From Ursus arctos (lineage: Eukaryota > Chordata > Mammalia > Carnivora > Ursidae), in the NCBI RefSeq assembly GCF_023065955.2, contig NW_026623067.1, forward strand, positions 56,242,444-56,306,443: DNA of 64,000 nucleotides, read 5' to 3'. Positions within the stretch are counted from its first letter, which is position 1. Each line of letters starts with the position of its first letter. The notes under the pieces are model-generated. The model searched no databases. It saw nothing but the letters and a program-made list of their open reading frames with translations, and had not been told where the DNA came from. Below, in pieces: positions 1-11,575 of the stretch. The translations under genes and the position numbers were made by a program.

Positions 1-138
1 GAGGGCACATAATGTGATAAGTACTGGATGTTATATGCAACTAACGAATCATTGAACACTATGTCAAAAACTAATGATGTAGTGTATGGTGACTAACATA
101 TAAAGAAAATTTTTTTAAATAAAAAAAAGAAAAGAAAA
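1..138 (+). mobile_element. L1 3' end (carnivoran type)
   Basis: GAGGGCACATAATGTGATAA, a tail TGTATGGTGACTAACATA and an A-rich end match the L1 3' terminus of carnivorans. The rest of the element lies before the window. Confidence 0.7.
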
Positions 139-309
139 TTCTTCCACCCTGAGTTACCGTTCTAGTGTATTTTCTTTAACCCCTCCCCCACCTTCTTATT
201 CTAAATCAGAAGAAGTACGATTGTGTTCCCTCAGTGTGAAATTTTACTTTTTGATTTAACATTATATTATAGGCCTTTTATCACATCATTAAATATTCCT
301 CAAATATTT

Positions 310-690
310 TTTGATACTTTTAATTTTATTGAAGCACAATGTATATCTGTATATACAGAGTAAAGTATAGTAGGTATACCAGTTGCTTAGCCTGGTGAGT
401 TTTTACACATACACATAACTCACCCAGAACAAGATATAGTTCATTCCAGTGTCCATGGTTTCCTCATGCTCCTTCTTAGTATCCCCGAGAGGATGGTAAC
501 CCCTCGAATTTCTGTCAGATCAGCTGGTTCTGCTTGTTCTTAAAATTCAAATGAAGTTTACTATAATGTGTGCTTTTGTGTCTACTTAACATAGTGTCTG
601 TGAGATTCAGTTATGTTGTTGCAGCTCTCAGTCTGATAACTGTTTTAATTTTTGGGTTTTTTTGGCAAGGTAGAAACTTTCCTAATTACC
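310..690 (-). mobile_element. Old L1 (L1M type) fragment, antisense
   Basis: TTTATTGAAGCACAATGTAT, CACCCAGAACAAGATATAG and GTGTCTGTGAGATTCAGTTATG are typical of the reverse complement of old L1 3' regions. Highly diverged. Confidence 0.5.
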
Positions 691-711
691 GCTTTTAAAA
701 AGCCAATGGAT

Positions 712-857
712 GGGGTGCCTGGGTGGCTCAGTTTGTTAAGGGGCCAACTCTTGATCTTGGCTTAGGTCTTGATCTCAGGACTGTGAGTTCGAGCCCTGCG
801 TTGGGCTTGGAGCCTACTTAAAAAACAAAACAAAAAACCAAAACAAAACAAGAAAAC
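712..857 (+). mobile_element. CAN SINE, short A-rich-tail form
   Basis: Starts GGGGTGCCTGGGTGGCTCAG, ends GGAGCCTACTTAAAAAACAAAA. tRNA-derived head directly followed by the A-rich tail. Confidence 0.85.
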
Positions 858-869
858 TGTGGTCAGAAT

Positions 870-1745
870 TATAATGAAAAAAAACAACAAACCGGTTTTC
901 CCAAAGAGGTGAAAAACCTGTACTCCGAAATAGAAAACACTGATGAAAGAAATTGAAGTTGACACAAAGAAATGGAAAGACATTCCATGCTCATGGGTTG
1001 GAAGAAGAAATATTGTTAGAATGTCTATATTACCCAAAACAGTCTATACTACCCAAAACAGTCTATACGTTTGATGCAGTCCTTACCAAAATACCAACAG
1101 CATTTTTCACAGAACAAACAATCCTAAAATTGGTATGGAACCACAAAAGACCCCAAGTAGCCAAAACAATCTGGAAGAAGAAAAAACTGGAGGCATCACA
1201 ATTCCAGACTTCAATTTATATTACGAAACTGTTGTAGTCAAAACCGCATGATACTGGCCGGAAAATAGACGTATTGATCAATGGAACAGACTGGAGATAA
1301 TACAGAAGTAAGTCCATGATTATCTGATTAATTCATCTTCAAAGGAGGAAAGAATATGCAATGGGAAAAAGATAGTCTCTTCAACAGGTGGTGCTGGGGA
1401 AACTGGACAGCTACATGCAGAAGAATGAAACTGGACCACTTTCTTACACCATACACAAAAATAAACTCAAAATGGATTAAAGACCTAAATGTGAGACCTG
1501 AAACTATAAAAATCCTGGAAGAGAGCAAAGGCAGTAATGTCTCTGACATCGGCTCTAGGAACATTTTTCTAGATAAGTCTTCTGAGGCAAGGGAAACAAA
1601 AGCAAAAATAATTAATGGGACTAAATTAAAATAAAAAGCTCTGTACAGTGAAGGAAACAAAACTAAAAGGCAACCTACAGGGGGTGGGGGATGGAGTAAC
1701 TGGGTGATGGACATTAAGGAGGGCACATGATGTAATGAGCACTGG
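870..1745 (+). mobile_element. L1 fragment with ORF2 C-terminal remnant
   Basis: A broken frame at 953-1237 includes IPTAFFTEQTILKLVWNHKRP, close to the conserved L1 ORF2 C-terminal block, and 1356-1634 continues with [20 protein letters not shown]. It ends with the L1 3' motif AGGGCACATGATGTAATGAG. Frame shifts and an 18-base tandem repeat around 1029-1067 show it is dead. Confidence 0.85.
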
Positions 1746-1764
1746 TTTGTTTTGTTTTGTTTTT

Positions 1765-1944
1765 TGTTTTTTAGATTTTATTTATTTGTCAAAGAGAACA
1801 CAAGGTGGGGGGGGCAGGCAGAAGGAGAAGCAGGCTCCCCACTGAGCAGGGAGGCTTGTACAGTATTTGATCCCAGGACTCCTGGATCATGACCTGAGCT
1901 GAAGGCAGATGCTTAACCATTAAGACTGAGCCACTCAGCCCCCC
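1765..1944 (-). mobile_element. CAN SINE, antisense
   Basis: TTTTAGATTTTATTTATTTG tail and GAGCCACTCAGCCCCCC head. Confidence 0.85.
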
Positions 1945-1946
1945 AC

Positions 1947-2064
1947 TTTTTTTTTTTCGTGAAGTAGGCTCTGTGCCCAGAGTGGAGCCCAACACAGGGC
2001 TTGAACTCATGATCCTGAGATCATGAGTCGGAAGCTTAACGAGTTGAGCTACCTCGGTGCTCCC
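1947..2064 (-). mobile_element. CAN SINE, short form, antisense
   Basis: Oligo(T), GAAGTAGGCTCTGTGCCC, and head GAGTTGAGCTACCTCGGTGC. Abuts the preceding SINE. Confidence 0.8.
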
Positions 2065-2224
2065 AATCCCTTTTTTCCCCCCATGGAAATTCAGATAAGT
2101 TTTATTCTTACATTTTTAAATGCTCTCTGAAGAATTTTCTCAAATGAACTTTTGAATTGTTCCATATCAGAAAGGTCAGTGTCTTCCTAATCCTTTTCCT
2201 TTTCTCGATTATTGATTTCATACT

Positions 2225-2392
2225 TTTTTTTTTTTAGAGAGGGAAAGAGAGAGCAGGGGTGGGGAGTGGTGAAGGAGCAGAGGGTGAGGGAGAGCAAGAA
2301 TCTTAAGCAGGCTCGATCTCACACCCTGAGATCTTGACCTGAGCTGAAATCAAGAGTGGGCCTTTTAACTGACTGAGCCACCCAGACATTCC
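2225..2392 (-). mobile_element. CAN SINE, antisense
   Basis: Oligo(T), GA-rich body, head GACTGAGCCACCCAGACATT. Confidence 0.8.
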
Positions 2393-2554
2393 TGATTTCA
2401 TATATGCTAAGACTCTCTTTTGCTCACTCCAATTTAATTTTTTGAGATTAGGTACTTCTTATTGTAGTGTGGGTATTTCTCCTTCCCCAGCTCCCCAGCT
2501 TAGACTCCGTCCCTGTGTACAGTCACAGACACAAAAATCAGTCCAGTGTAGCAG

Positions 2555-2760
2555 AGTGTGTGTAAAGTGTAGACGTGGGCCAAATTCCCTGGGTCATAAT
2601 CCAGCCCTGCCAGTTGATTCTGTGAGACCTGGCAAGGTCCTTCATGTGTCTACGTGAGCTTCCCCATCTCTAAAATGGGGGTGATCATTGCACCTACTGC
2701 ATGGGTTTGTTACAATGAGTGCACTTTGTAAAATACTTAGAATAATTACGTCTGTCAGTA
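2555..2760 (+). mobile_element. MIR fragment
   Basis: TCCAGCCCTGCCAGTTGATT, CTCTAAAATGGGGGTGATCA and GTAAAATACTTAGAATAA follow the MIR plan (tRNA-like core then the CTGTAAAATGGGG motif). Ancient and diverged. Confidence 0.6.
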
Positions 2761-3024
2761 CATAACCCTTTACCTAGTTGCTTTTAGCAGCTGCGTGGTA
2801 TTACAGAGTATGACGATACCATGATTCATTCCCCTATTTATGGACATTTTGATTGCTTCCACTTGTTTGCTGTTAGAGATAACGGTGCAGTGAACATTTC
2901 TACACGTCTTTCTGCACTCTTGCTAGTATTTATATAAGATAGGTTTTTAGAAGTGTTCGAGTGTGCAAATTTTAAATTGTCAGGTGCTGCCACAGTGCCT
3001 TGTTTTTAAAGGCTGTTTAGTTCT

Positions 3025-3225
3025 TTTTTTTTTTTTTTTTTTAAGATTTTATTTATTTATTTGACAGAGACAGCCAGCGAGAGAGGGAACACAAGCAGGG
3101 GGAGTGGGAGAGGAAGAAGCAGGCTCCCAGCGGAGGAGCCTGATGTGGGGCTCGATCCCAGAACGCTGGGATCACGCCCTGAGCCGAAGGCAGACGCTTA
3201 ACCGCTGTGCCACCCAGGCGCCCCT
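3025..3225 (-). mobile_element. CAN SINE (bear-type long form), antisense
   Basis: Full element with tail AAGATTTTATTTATTTATTT and head CACCCAGGCGCCCC. Perfect 17-base target duplication AAAGGCTGTTTAGTTCT on both sides (3008-3024, 3226-3242): a clean L1-mediated insertion. Confidence 0.95.
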
Positions 3226-3369
3226 AAAGGCTGTTTAGTTCTACTGACAATATATGAGAGCGCTCTTTTCTCCACATCTTCATCCTGCTCTGGACATTAC
3301 CAGTCTAATTTTTATTAATTTGATAAGTGAAGATTGAGTTTTATTTTAACTTAAAAAATTTTTGTGATT

Positions 3370-3566
3370 GGGGTACCTGGGTGACTCAGTTGGTTAAGCA
3401 TCTGCCTTCGGCTCAGGTCGTGATCCCAGGGTCCTGGGATGGAGCCCTGCGTTGGGCTCCCTGCTCAGCCGGGAGCCTTCTTTTCCCTCTCCCTCTGCCT
3501 GCCGCTCCCTCTGCTTGTGCTCTCTCTGTCTCTCTCTATCAAATAAATAAATAAAATCTTAAAAGA
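3370..3566 (+). mobile_element. CAN SINE
   Basis: GGGGTACCTGGGTGACTCAG head to AAATAAATAAATAAAATC tail. Confidence 0.9.
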
Positions 3567-3779
3567 AATTTTTTTTGTGTGATCCAGCATATCTCCATCT
3601 GCTGATTTGTATTCTTAAATTACTTGATTTATAGCGTGGCTTAGTTTTCTTTTGGTTTGTGTACTCTTACTGGCTTTTTTCATATTGTGAATATTAACAT
3701 TTTGTCTTATACGTTGCTAATATTTCTTCCCAGATTGTTGTTGGTCTTTCACCTTTTTTTTCCCCCAATGTTTTTATTT

Positions 3780-3992
3780 ATTTATTTATTTATTTATTTT
3801 TAAAGATTTTATTTATTTATTCAACAGAGATAGAGACAGCCAGCGAGAGAGGGAACACAAGCAGGGGGAGCGGGGGAGGGAGAAGCAGGCTCCCAGCGGA
3901 GGAGCCTGATGTGGGGCTCGATCCCGTAACGCCGGGATCACGCCCTGAGCCGAAGGCAGATGCTTTAACCGCTGTGCCACCCAGGCGCCCCC
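3780..3992 (-). mobile_element. CAN SINE (bear-type), antisense
   Basis: Tail after an ATTT run, head CACCCAGGCGCCC; flanks share CCCAATGTTTTTATTT as target duplication. Confidence 0.92.
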
Positions 3993-4122
3993 CAATGTTT
4001 TTATTTTTTAAGTGCTTACGTTTTTCCATTTGTATATTTATGGCTTCTGTATTTTTTTGTGTTGTTCCTGGAGAGTTTTCCAAAAATCTTCTAGGTGTGA
4101 ATAATAGTCTTTTGCAGTTTCA

Positions 4123-4300
4123 GGGCCCCTGGGTGGCACTATTGGTTAAGTGTCCAACTCTTGGTTTCAGCTCCGGTTGTGATCTCAGGGTGATGAGATG
4201 GAGCCCCGCATCAGGCTCCACACTGAGTGGGGAGCCCGCTTGAGACTCCCTCTGCCCCTGCCCCTGTGTACACTCTTTAAAATAAATAAATAAAATCTTT
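4123..4300 (+). mobile_element. CAN SINE, with second SINE in its tail
   Basis: GGGCCCCTGGGTGGCACTAT head, AAATAAATAAATAAAATCTTT tail. The tail served as target for the next SINE. Confidence 0.88.
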
Positions 4301-4307
4301 ATTATTA

Positions 4308-4483
4308 TTTTTAAAGATTTTATTTATTTGACAGACAGTGAGAGAGGGAACACAAGCAGGGGGAGTGGGAGAAACAGGCTTCCCACTGAGTAGGGAGCCC
4401 ATTGCAGGGCTCAATCCCAGGACTCTGGGATCATGACCTGAGCTGAAGGCAGATGCTTAATAACTGAGCCACCCAGGCGCTCT
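4308..4483 (-). mobile_element. CAN SINE nested in a SINE tail
   Basis: Antisense element flanked by TAAATAAAATCTTT, the tail of the + strand SINE at 4123; so it is the younger insertion. Confidence 0.88.
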
Positions 4484-4689
4484 AAATAAAATCTTTTTAA
4501 AAAATAGTCTTCTATAGTTTCTTCAGTATTTAAAGTTTTATTTTTTTACCCTGTTGTGGACTGAATGTGTGCAGAGGGTTACCTGTCAGTTCATGATGTT
4601 TTCTCATCCTTGATTGGTGTAAAGTTCCTCTCTTGTGTTCCTTGATTTAATAATTTTTTCATTTTAAACCTTTAGACCTAGGAACTTTT

Positions 4690-4810
4690 AAAAATAGCTT
4701 TAGTGAGGTACAATTTGTATTCACACATTATAAGTGTACAATTGACTGATTTTTAGTAAGCTTGTACATTGTGCAGGCATCACCCCAATCCCAGTTTTTA
4801 TGTTAGAATA
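4690..4810 (-). mobile_element. Old L1 fragment, antisense
   Basis: TAGCTTTAGTGAGGTACAAT and GCAGGCATCACCCCAATCC are typical of antisense L1M. More of the same relic may continue at 5251-5340. Confidence 0.5.
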
Positions 4811-4834
4811 CTTTTCTTTCTTTCTTTCTTTCTT
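4811..4834. repeat. (TTTC)n microsatellite
   Basis: CTTTCTTTCTTTCTTTCTTT run just before the poly(T) of an antisense SINE. Confidence 0.9.
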
Positions 4835-4835
4835 T

Positions 4836-5031
4836 ATTTTTTTTAAGATTTTATTTTATTTATTTGACAGAGAGAGACAGCCAGTGAGAGAGGAAACATA
4901 AGCAGGGGGAGTGAGAGAGGAAGAAGCAGGCTCCTAGTGGAGAAGCCTGATGTGGGGCTCGATCCCAGCACGCTGGGATCATGCCCTGAGCTGAAGGCAG
5001 ACGCTTAACGACTGCGCCACCCAGGCGTCCC
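4836..5031 (-). mobile_element. CAN SINE (bear-type), antisense
   Basis: AAGATTTTATTTTATTTATT tail, CCACCCAGGCGTCCC head. Confidence 0.92.
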
Positions 5032-5040
5032 TATTTCTTT

Positions 5041-5250
5041 ATTTTTAAAGATTTTATTTATTTATTTGCCGGAGAGAGAGCGTGGGAGAAAGAGAGAGTG
5101 AGAGCACAAGCAGGGGGAGCAGCAGGCAGAGGGAGAAGCAGACTCCCCTGCTGAGCAAGGAGCCAGATGTGGGACTCGATCCCAGGACCCTGGGATCATG
5201 ACCTGAGGGGAAGGCAGACATTTAATCAACTGAGCCACCCAGACATCCCT
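5041..5250 (-). mobile_element. CAN SINE, antisense
   Basis: Second antisense SINE directly after the first; head TGAGCCACCCAGACATCCC. Confidence 0.9.
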
Positions 5251-5613
5251 AGTTTCAGATTTATTGAAAAGTTGCAAAGATGAAAGAAAGAGTTCCCTAT
5301 ACACTTCACTCAGTTTTCACTGCAAAGTCTTACTTTAGTAAATACTGATTCATAATTACTAACTAAAGGCAATTCATTCAGATTGGCCAAGTTACTTCTT
5401 AGTGTGATATGAGAGAAGATCTAATTTAATTTTGTTCCCAAATGGCCAGCCAGTCATCCTGAATTTTTATTCTCTGAAATTTTACATTTGGGGGGAAAGT
5501 CAATTCTTTGGGTTATTATTCCTCTTGTTTTTGTTTTTTTGTTTTTTTTTTTTTTATTCTTCCTTTTGTGAACTCATTTTGACCAGAATAATTACGTAAA
5601 AAGTTATTAGGTC

Positions 5614-5776
5614 GGGGCATCTGGGTGGCTCAGTCAGTTAAGCATCTGCCTTCAACTCAGGTCCTGATCTCAGGGCCCTGGGATGGAGCCCCACATCAGG
5701 CTGTCTGCCCAGTGGGGAGTCTGCTTCTCCCTCTCTCTCTCTCTCTCTTTCAAATAAATAAATAAAATCTTTTTTA
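5614..5776 (+). mobile_element. CAN SINE
   Basis: GGGGCATCTGGGTGGCTCAG head; target duplication AAAAAGTTA(T/C)TAGGTC. Confidence 0.93.
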
Positions 5777-6849
5777 AAAAAGTTACTAGGTCATTTTCTT
5801 TAAGTATATGGTAATTTTTTTGAAAATGGAGAAAATTGATGTTGAAGTTAACTTTGCTGTTATATAAGTGAAGAGCATTTTTTTATTTAATTTACATATA
5901 TAGGGGTCACATAGTAGGTGATAAAGCCAGGACTAGAACCCTAATTGAGCATTTCAATACCAGCATGTTCTTAGGGCAACCTTAATGATTACTTCTCTCT
6001 CTCTCTTTCTCTTTCTTTTTTAATTGGACTTCAGGTTCACAGAAACAAATCAATCCTAAATCGTGGTTCATGACATTGTCACCTCTGGTCCATGCATAGC
6101 TTTCTTGTTGTATTTATTTATTTGTTTCATAATGGACACTTACAGATCACCAGCCCACCCAAGAATTATTAAGTCTGAGTTACATTACCCTTTGTGGGTT
6201 TTACTCTCCCATTCATCTGCCCCCAGAGGTGAACTAGCTCCAAGGTGCCTTCCCTGCTTCAGTTAGATAAGATGGTGATGTGTTCTTTCCCTTTTCATTG
6301 TCTTAGGTATCAACTAATGGTTGCAGTGGGATCAGAGTAGATCCCCTCAGATGTTCTCATGTGGAGCAGACCTCCTCGTTGACGGTCTGAGTCATGTGCA
6401 CAGGCAGGAAAACCAGGCACTGCTGGGTCTGTGTGTTGCTATAGTCAGAGGAGACCCTTCCTTCATTTGTGGTTTGTTGTAGATAAACGGCCTGAGAGGA
6501 TTGTTACTCCTCCCCTTTCTTCTACTCTTCATGGCTTTTCTACCTTTGGTAGAAGCCGTATATTAACTCAACGCCATTCAGATAAAACGTTGTGGTTTTT
6601 TTTGTTTTTTGTTTTTTGTTTACATAGAGTTTAGATACACTTTTCATGTGTTCCAAACAAAAGAGTTAATAAAATACGTGACCTAGGAAAAAGAAGTGGC
6701 AGCAGCTTTGTGCTAGGGGCTTGAAATACCAGGATTTGGAGTCTAGCTTCACTGCTTTTGTTGTGACTTTAAACAGATCGTTGCTGTTCTTTTTAACCAA
6801 TATGTATATCAAGGAAGCCTGGTTTGGAGATGGATGCCTGGTATTGGGA

Positions 6850-7025
6850 CAGCAGCACAGGACTTTCAAGTTCTGGGTTTGAGTCCTGCTTCCAGCGGTC
6901 TTTGGCAAACAGATTAGTGCCTCTGGACCCTTGGTTCCTTATCTATAAAACTGGGCCATATTATCTCGTCTGCTTCTCAAGACTGATGTGAGATGTATCT
7001 GAGAAAATGCAGACCAGTGAAAGTA
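6850..7025 (+). mobile_element. MIR fragment
   Basis: GGGTTTGAGTCCTGCTTCC followed by TCCTTATCTATAAAACTGGG, the MIR core and tail order. Confidence 0.6.
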
Positions 7026-8315
7026 TAGTCGTGTGCCTCCCGGGGATATTGAAAACAATTGAATGTACAGAAAAGAAAGACTTTTGATGTTGAACGAATT
7101 AGTAGTTCCCTAGTTACAGGTGACAGAACTAGAACTTAAATTAGTATAGGTAAAAAGAGGGATTTATTTGCAAGATTTTGGGTGGTAACTCATGATAACT
7201 TAGAACTTAAACAGCTTAGCCACAGAGGACAGGGATATGGCTGGATATCAGGAATAATTAAAATCAGGGATTTAAACATCATTATGATTTGTTTTCTCAT
7301 TTTCCTTCTACTTGGCTAGGCTTCATTTTTCTGTCGGAGAAGAGGGGCAGAAAGCAGCCACCTAGAGCTCTTGAATTTTTCATACTCGTGCTTCATCTAA
7401 GACTGGCCTGGGGAAGGGTCCCTGATGAGGTTGGGGTCGGGTGACCATCTGTATGCTAACCCTTGGTGCTCATGGGAGGACCCTCGTCACATAGTATGGC
7501 AGATGGCACTTCCCAGTTACTGTGTGGAACAGGGAGGTGGTGTCTACAGAAACAGTGCTCTGTAGAGGATATGTAGTACACGAATTAGTTGTAATTGCCC
7601 TCTGATTTTTGATGGCTCTGGTCATCTGGCCAGGTTTAATATCAGAGTGCCTTTTGAATAGCTGAGGATGGGTGTCTGAGCAGCTTTGAATGTGCCTGCT
7701 TCCCCCAGTGACCCTCTGAACTCTGCCAGCCTCTCTCAGGGGGTGTCAACGCTGCTCAGATGCTTTCTGGCCACCGCTTGAGTTGGGCTTCTCACCAGGG
7801 CAGGGGGCGTGGTCTAAGGAGCCGGGTCTTGCCAGAACACTGGGAATGCAGGGGGGGCGCTCTTCAGCCCTGGGTGCCAGAGCTGCGTTGGGAAGGACTA
7901 CTATTCAGGAGCCCATGAAGGTGAGTGTTTCATGTTGATCTTTGTGTTCAGATCTCTCTTCCCCCACCCGCACTTTCAGAAGGTCATGAACACAAGTATC
8001 AAGACGTACATACTCATTTTCTCTCGAGTAAATACTTATCAGCGGGGGGCGGGGGGGACGCCTGTGGTAAATATCAAAGTGCTGACTGTGAGACGCGTGC
8101 GCTGGAGGTTAGTTTTTATTGATACCTTCAGTGTTCGGGCGCAAAAATGACTAAAAGTTCCGCACCTCGGTTTCAGGTGCTCCTGTGAATAAATTTTGGT
8201 TTGGCTTTGGTAAAGTGAAACAATCTGAGCGAGGTCTGGGACCTTAGGGTGGGTCCTCCCGTCTACCTGGTGACCTTCCGTGCAGGCAGCTGTGGGTCCG
8301 CCCGTGGACACACTA

Positions 8316-8327
8316 CCAAGATGGCGG
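8316..8327 (+). promoter_or_regulatory. YY1-type motif CCAAGATGGCGG
   Basis: CAAGATGGCGGC is the strong YY1 consensus, common near promoters and in L1 5' ends. It lies in a small CpG-richer patch (8280-8360) inside an OCLN intron. No L1 5' sequence is recognisable around it. Function unknown. Confidence 0.4.
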
Positions 8328-8469
8328 CTCGGCGGTGACCTGGTGGGTCGGGCGGAGGCTGCTCCTGCTGAGACTGCTTTCTCAGTGCCCTGGCCAGTGA
8401 CTTGGGTTTGAGCTTCACATCTGAGTTTTGGCAACAAAGCTCAAGAAAAAAATCACAGTAAAAGACAGA

Positions 8470-8640
8470 AAGGAACCAGCATTTCCTAAGTATTCATTTT
8501 GGGCTAGCCACTTTATACGTTAGTATTATCCCAGCTGCAGTCCTGACAGGATGGGCACCTTTCTTGTAGAAGGAGAAACTGAGGTTTGCAGAGGGCTTCA
8601 GCGGTTTGCCTCAAACCTGCCCTCATAACCAGCAGGACAA
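8470..8640 (-). mobile_element. MIR fragment, antisense
   Basis: GCTAGCCACTTTATACGTTA then GAGAAACTGAGGTTTGCAGA match the reverse complement of MIR. Confidence 0.6.
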
Positions 8641-10112
8641 GTGTTGTATTTGCCTTATAACTTGTAGATTTTGGTCTGTTGCTTTTCCTCTGAAAACCTC
8701 TGAGCCTCAGTTTTCTTTGCCAATAGATTGGGGAAAGCAGTATTTAGATAATATAACTAACAGATTAAAATGAGATTTATGTCTGTGTGAAGTACTTATC
8801 TTCTACAAACCAGCATATCAGTTCTCAGCTAGTCTTTTCTGCATGTCTCCTAATTTGCACCTCTTCTTGTTAACGCTGCTTGATTTATATCAGAAGCAAG
8901 AATAGACTAAGTTTGGAGAGAACATGCCATCAACTCATTTCTCCATTGTTACCAAGTAGTAAATGAAATTTATTACATTAGATCCTGTAAGTAAGAAATA
9001 CTTAAATCCAAAGACTAACTTGGCTAGCTAGTCTAATTTCTAGAAGTTTTTAAGGCTTTGACATGGTGGTGCAACATTTATGTAGCATTGTTTCCAGCAT
9101 TTACCTGTCAGGACAGGAACTGGTGAGGATGATCTGGCTGGGCTTAGAGAAAGGGACGGGGTCCCTAACGAGGATCTTGGACTCTGTCCTTTGTGATCAG
9201 CATTGAGTGACTTTTGGCTTTCTTGGACTCTGATGAAGGTAATCACCTTGCCCTAGGTGGCTTTGTCTTTTCATTTGATAGATTCTTCATATGTAAATGA
9301 AATAAAGGCTTTATCTACAGATAAGCTGATGCCTTAATGATTAAAGGGCTTAGGTCAGGACCAGCACATAATTTATTAACACACAGTCAATTTTAGCTAG
9401 AGTGATAATTGTCCATGTTTGCAAATGATGAGCTTGAATAAGGAAGCTTGGATAAGAGTACCCAACATATAAATGCATTTAATGTTGGTTCCATTTAACT
9501 TAATCTTCCCCTTATTTGTAAGGCTGCCAGAAGAGAGAAAATAGCAAATGCTTTCCTGAAGGTTGCGGCAGGCTCTGTGTGTTATCTCCCTGCACATGGG
9601 ATTGGGGAGGCAGGTGGGTGTGGGGCAGGTGACTGGGACAGGGTGGCGCTGGTAATCAGCCTTAGACATCTGGAGAAACTGGAACAGCTTTTTAATTTTC
9701 AACCAGGGCCAGGATTCTTTAATGTACAGGGAGTCCTGTGGGCTGCTGACTATCAGGATCCTAGGTTCTCACCCCAGGAAAGATTTTGCTGTTATCTCTG
9801 GCCTCACAGGGGACAAAATGGAACAAAAGTAGGAGTGCCCTATCCGTCTACTGCCGTAGCACCCAACAGCGTGGAGTACAGAAAGCCCTGTTTGTCCCAA
9901 CACCACAGGCCAGGGCGTCCTGGAGAGCCAGTTTAGGGAGTTGTGATGAATGGTGAGGTGGGAGGTAGAAGGTACTCGAGCTGGTGGGTGTCTTTGTGGC
10001 TGTCTGAAAGCAGAGATGCCTACGTCTTCCAGCACTGCAGTGAGTGTTATCTGTAGCTATCATGGCCTAAGTGGGGCAGTTGTCTGTGACATGGAGAAAG
10101 CGTGTGCTCCCT

Positions 10113-10291
10113 CAGCGGTTTTCAAACCTTGGCAAGAGTCAGGATCACATGGAAGGCGAGTTAAAACAGCTTGCTGGCCCACCCCCATGGTTTCTCAGTG
10201 TCAGGAATGGCGCATGAGAATGTGCAGTTCTAGCAAGTTCTCAGGTCCTGTTGATGTTACGGGTGTGGGGACCACACTTTGAGAACCACTG
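10113..10291 (+). mobile_element. MER5A-type hAT DNA transposon relic
   Basis: Starts CAGCGGTTTTCAAACCTTGG and ends CTTTGAGAACCACTG, imperfect terminal inverted repeats of the MER5A/Charlie family; inside, GGATCACATGGAAGG and CTGGCCCACCCCCATGGTTT fit. Non-autonomous and old. Confidence 0.85.
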
Positions 10292-11384
10292 TTCTGTAGA
10301 ACCAAGCTGCAGCTGTAACACTGCAACCCCAGAGAGCTTTTGAGAGAAGGCTGGGCCTTTTCCACACCATGGCATACTTAGAACATGGTATTGTTGTACA
10401 GAGTAGCAAACTTAAAGGGGATTTGGATCCCCAGATGGTGACTGATCAAGGGCTCTGAGGACTGACGTGTTCTGTGCCTTATCGCATACCTGTTGATACA
10501 TGAGTCTGCACCAGGATTTCCATTTCTAGAACAAGGGGACCTTGAATGAGTTCGTAGACCGAACATGAGGTTTCTACACTGCACCCCCTCTCCAGGTTTG
10601 AACAACTCGTTGAAACTTAGGGAGCTGCAGAATTCATCTTTGCTGGTGTATGTTAGTAATTCCCTGTGGGCAACATGCACTGCATTCGGGTAGGGGACCT
10701 TGTGTTTGCTAAATCCTCAGTGCATCCGATTAAGATAAATTAATCAGATTTGCTCAAGCCTGGTCCACCATCTCTTCATTTGTGGGATTAGTTCATTGGA
10801 GAGCATCTGCCTTCAGCCAACCCAGGGTAGAGAAACATCTGACGGTACTTTCCGGAGGCAGTTTTGAGGTTCTTGTGGAGGGAGCGTCTATGAGTGTAAA
10901 GCAACCAAAAACAGGAAAAACGAGTTGGACCACGTACTGTTCTGAGAACTGGTAGTGCCAGAGAAGGTGGACCTCAGGTTGTAAAACTGGAGATGGTACT
11001 TTGAGATTAGGGTGCTCTTCCCTCTGATGTCTGATGTATTTCTCCACTTAACTTACCAAGCAGGAAAAGGCTTTCTGTTTCCCTTTCGAGGGTGGTGTTC
11101 CTACGCTCGGATCTAAACAGAGGCACCTAGTGACAAAGCACGTATTCATTTCAGTTTTCAAGTCCGTTTAATCCATAGTAATTTTGTGTCAGAAGCGGCT
11201 CTAACAACCTTAGTGTCATAAGCAAGGAAAATTCTTCAAAATAGATTCACGTCATATCCGGTGAGGGTGTGGTGAGGAGTGAGGGCAATGAGAATGCTTC
11301 TTTTGTTTCAGGGAATGGTCAGTACCTAGACAATAGGAGCACCTCAAGCCATATATAAGTGACTGAGGTGGCACTTAGTTGTGC

Positions 11385-11575
11385 CAGAAAGAGTTTGTCT
11401 TTGGAGTCAGGTGGACCAGGGTTCAAATCCTCCCTCTACCATGTGCCCTCGGGCAGAATAATTTAACCTTAAAGGCTCAATTTCCTCATCTGAAAATGGA
11501 GATAATCCTCTCTCTTCAGGCAGTGGTGAGGAACCAACAAGGTCAGGTTTTATGGGCACATGATCGATACTCAAA
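11385..11575 (+). mobile_element. MIR fragment
   Basis: TTTGGAGTCAGGTGGACCAG, GGGTTCAAATCCTCCCTCTA and CCTCATCTGAAAATGGAGAT are the MIR core. Confidence 0.75.

Larger units (their letters stand above)
2760..4122 (-). mobile_element. Old L1 fragments, antisense, with SINE insertions
   Basis: Pieces such as TATTTATGGACATTTTGATT, GTGCAGTGAACATTTCTACA and CTCCACATCTTCATCCTGC are reverse-complement L1M 3' sequence. It is interrupted by SINEs at 3025, 3370 and 3780. Confidence 0.55.

Noticed and set aside
8039..8437. 132-codon - strand open frame in a GC-richer patch
   Set aside because: No recognisable domain or conserved motif; overlapping frames on the other strand reflect composition.
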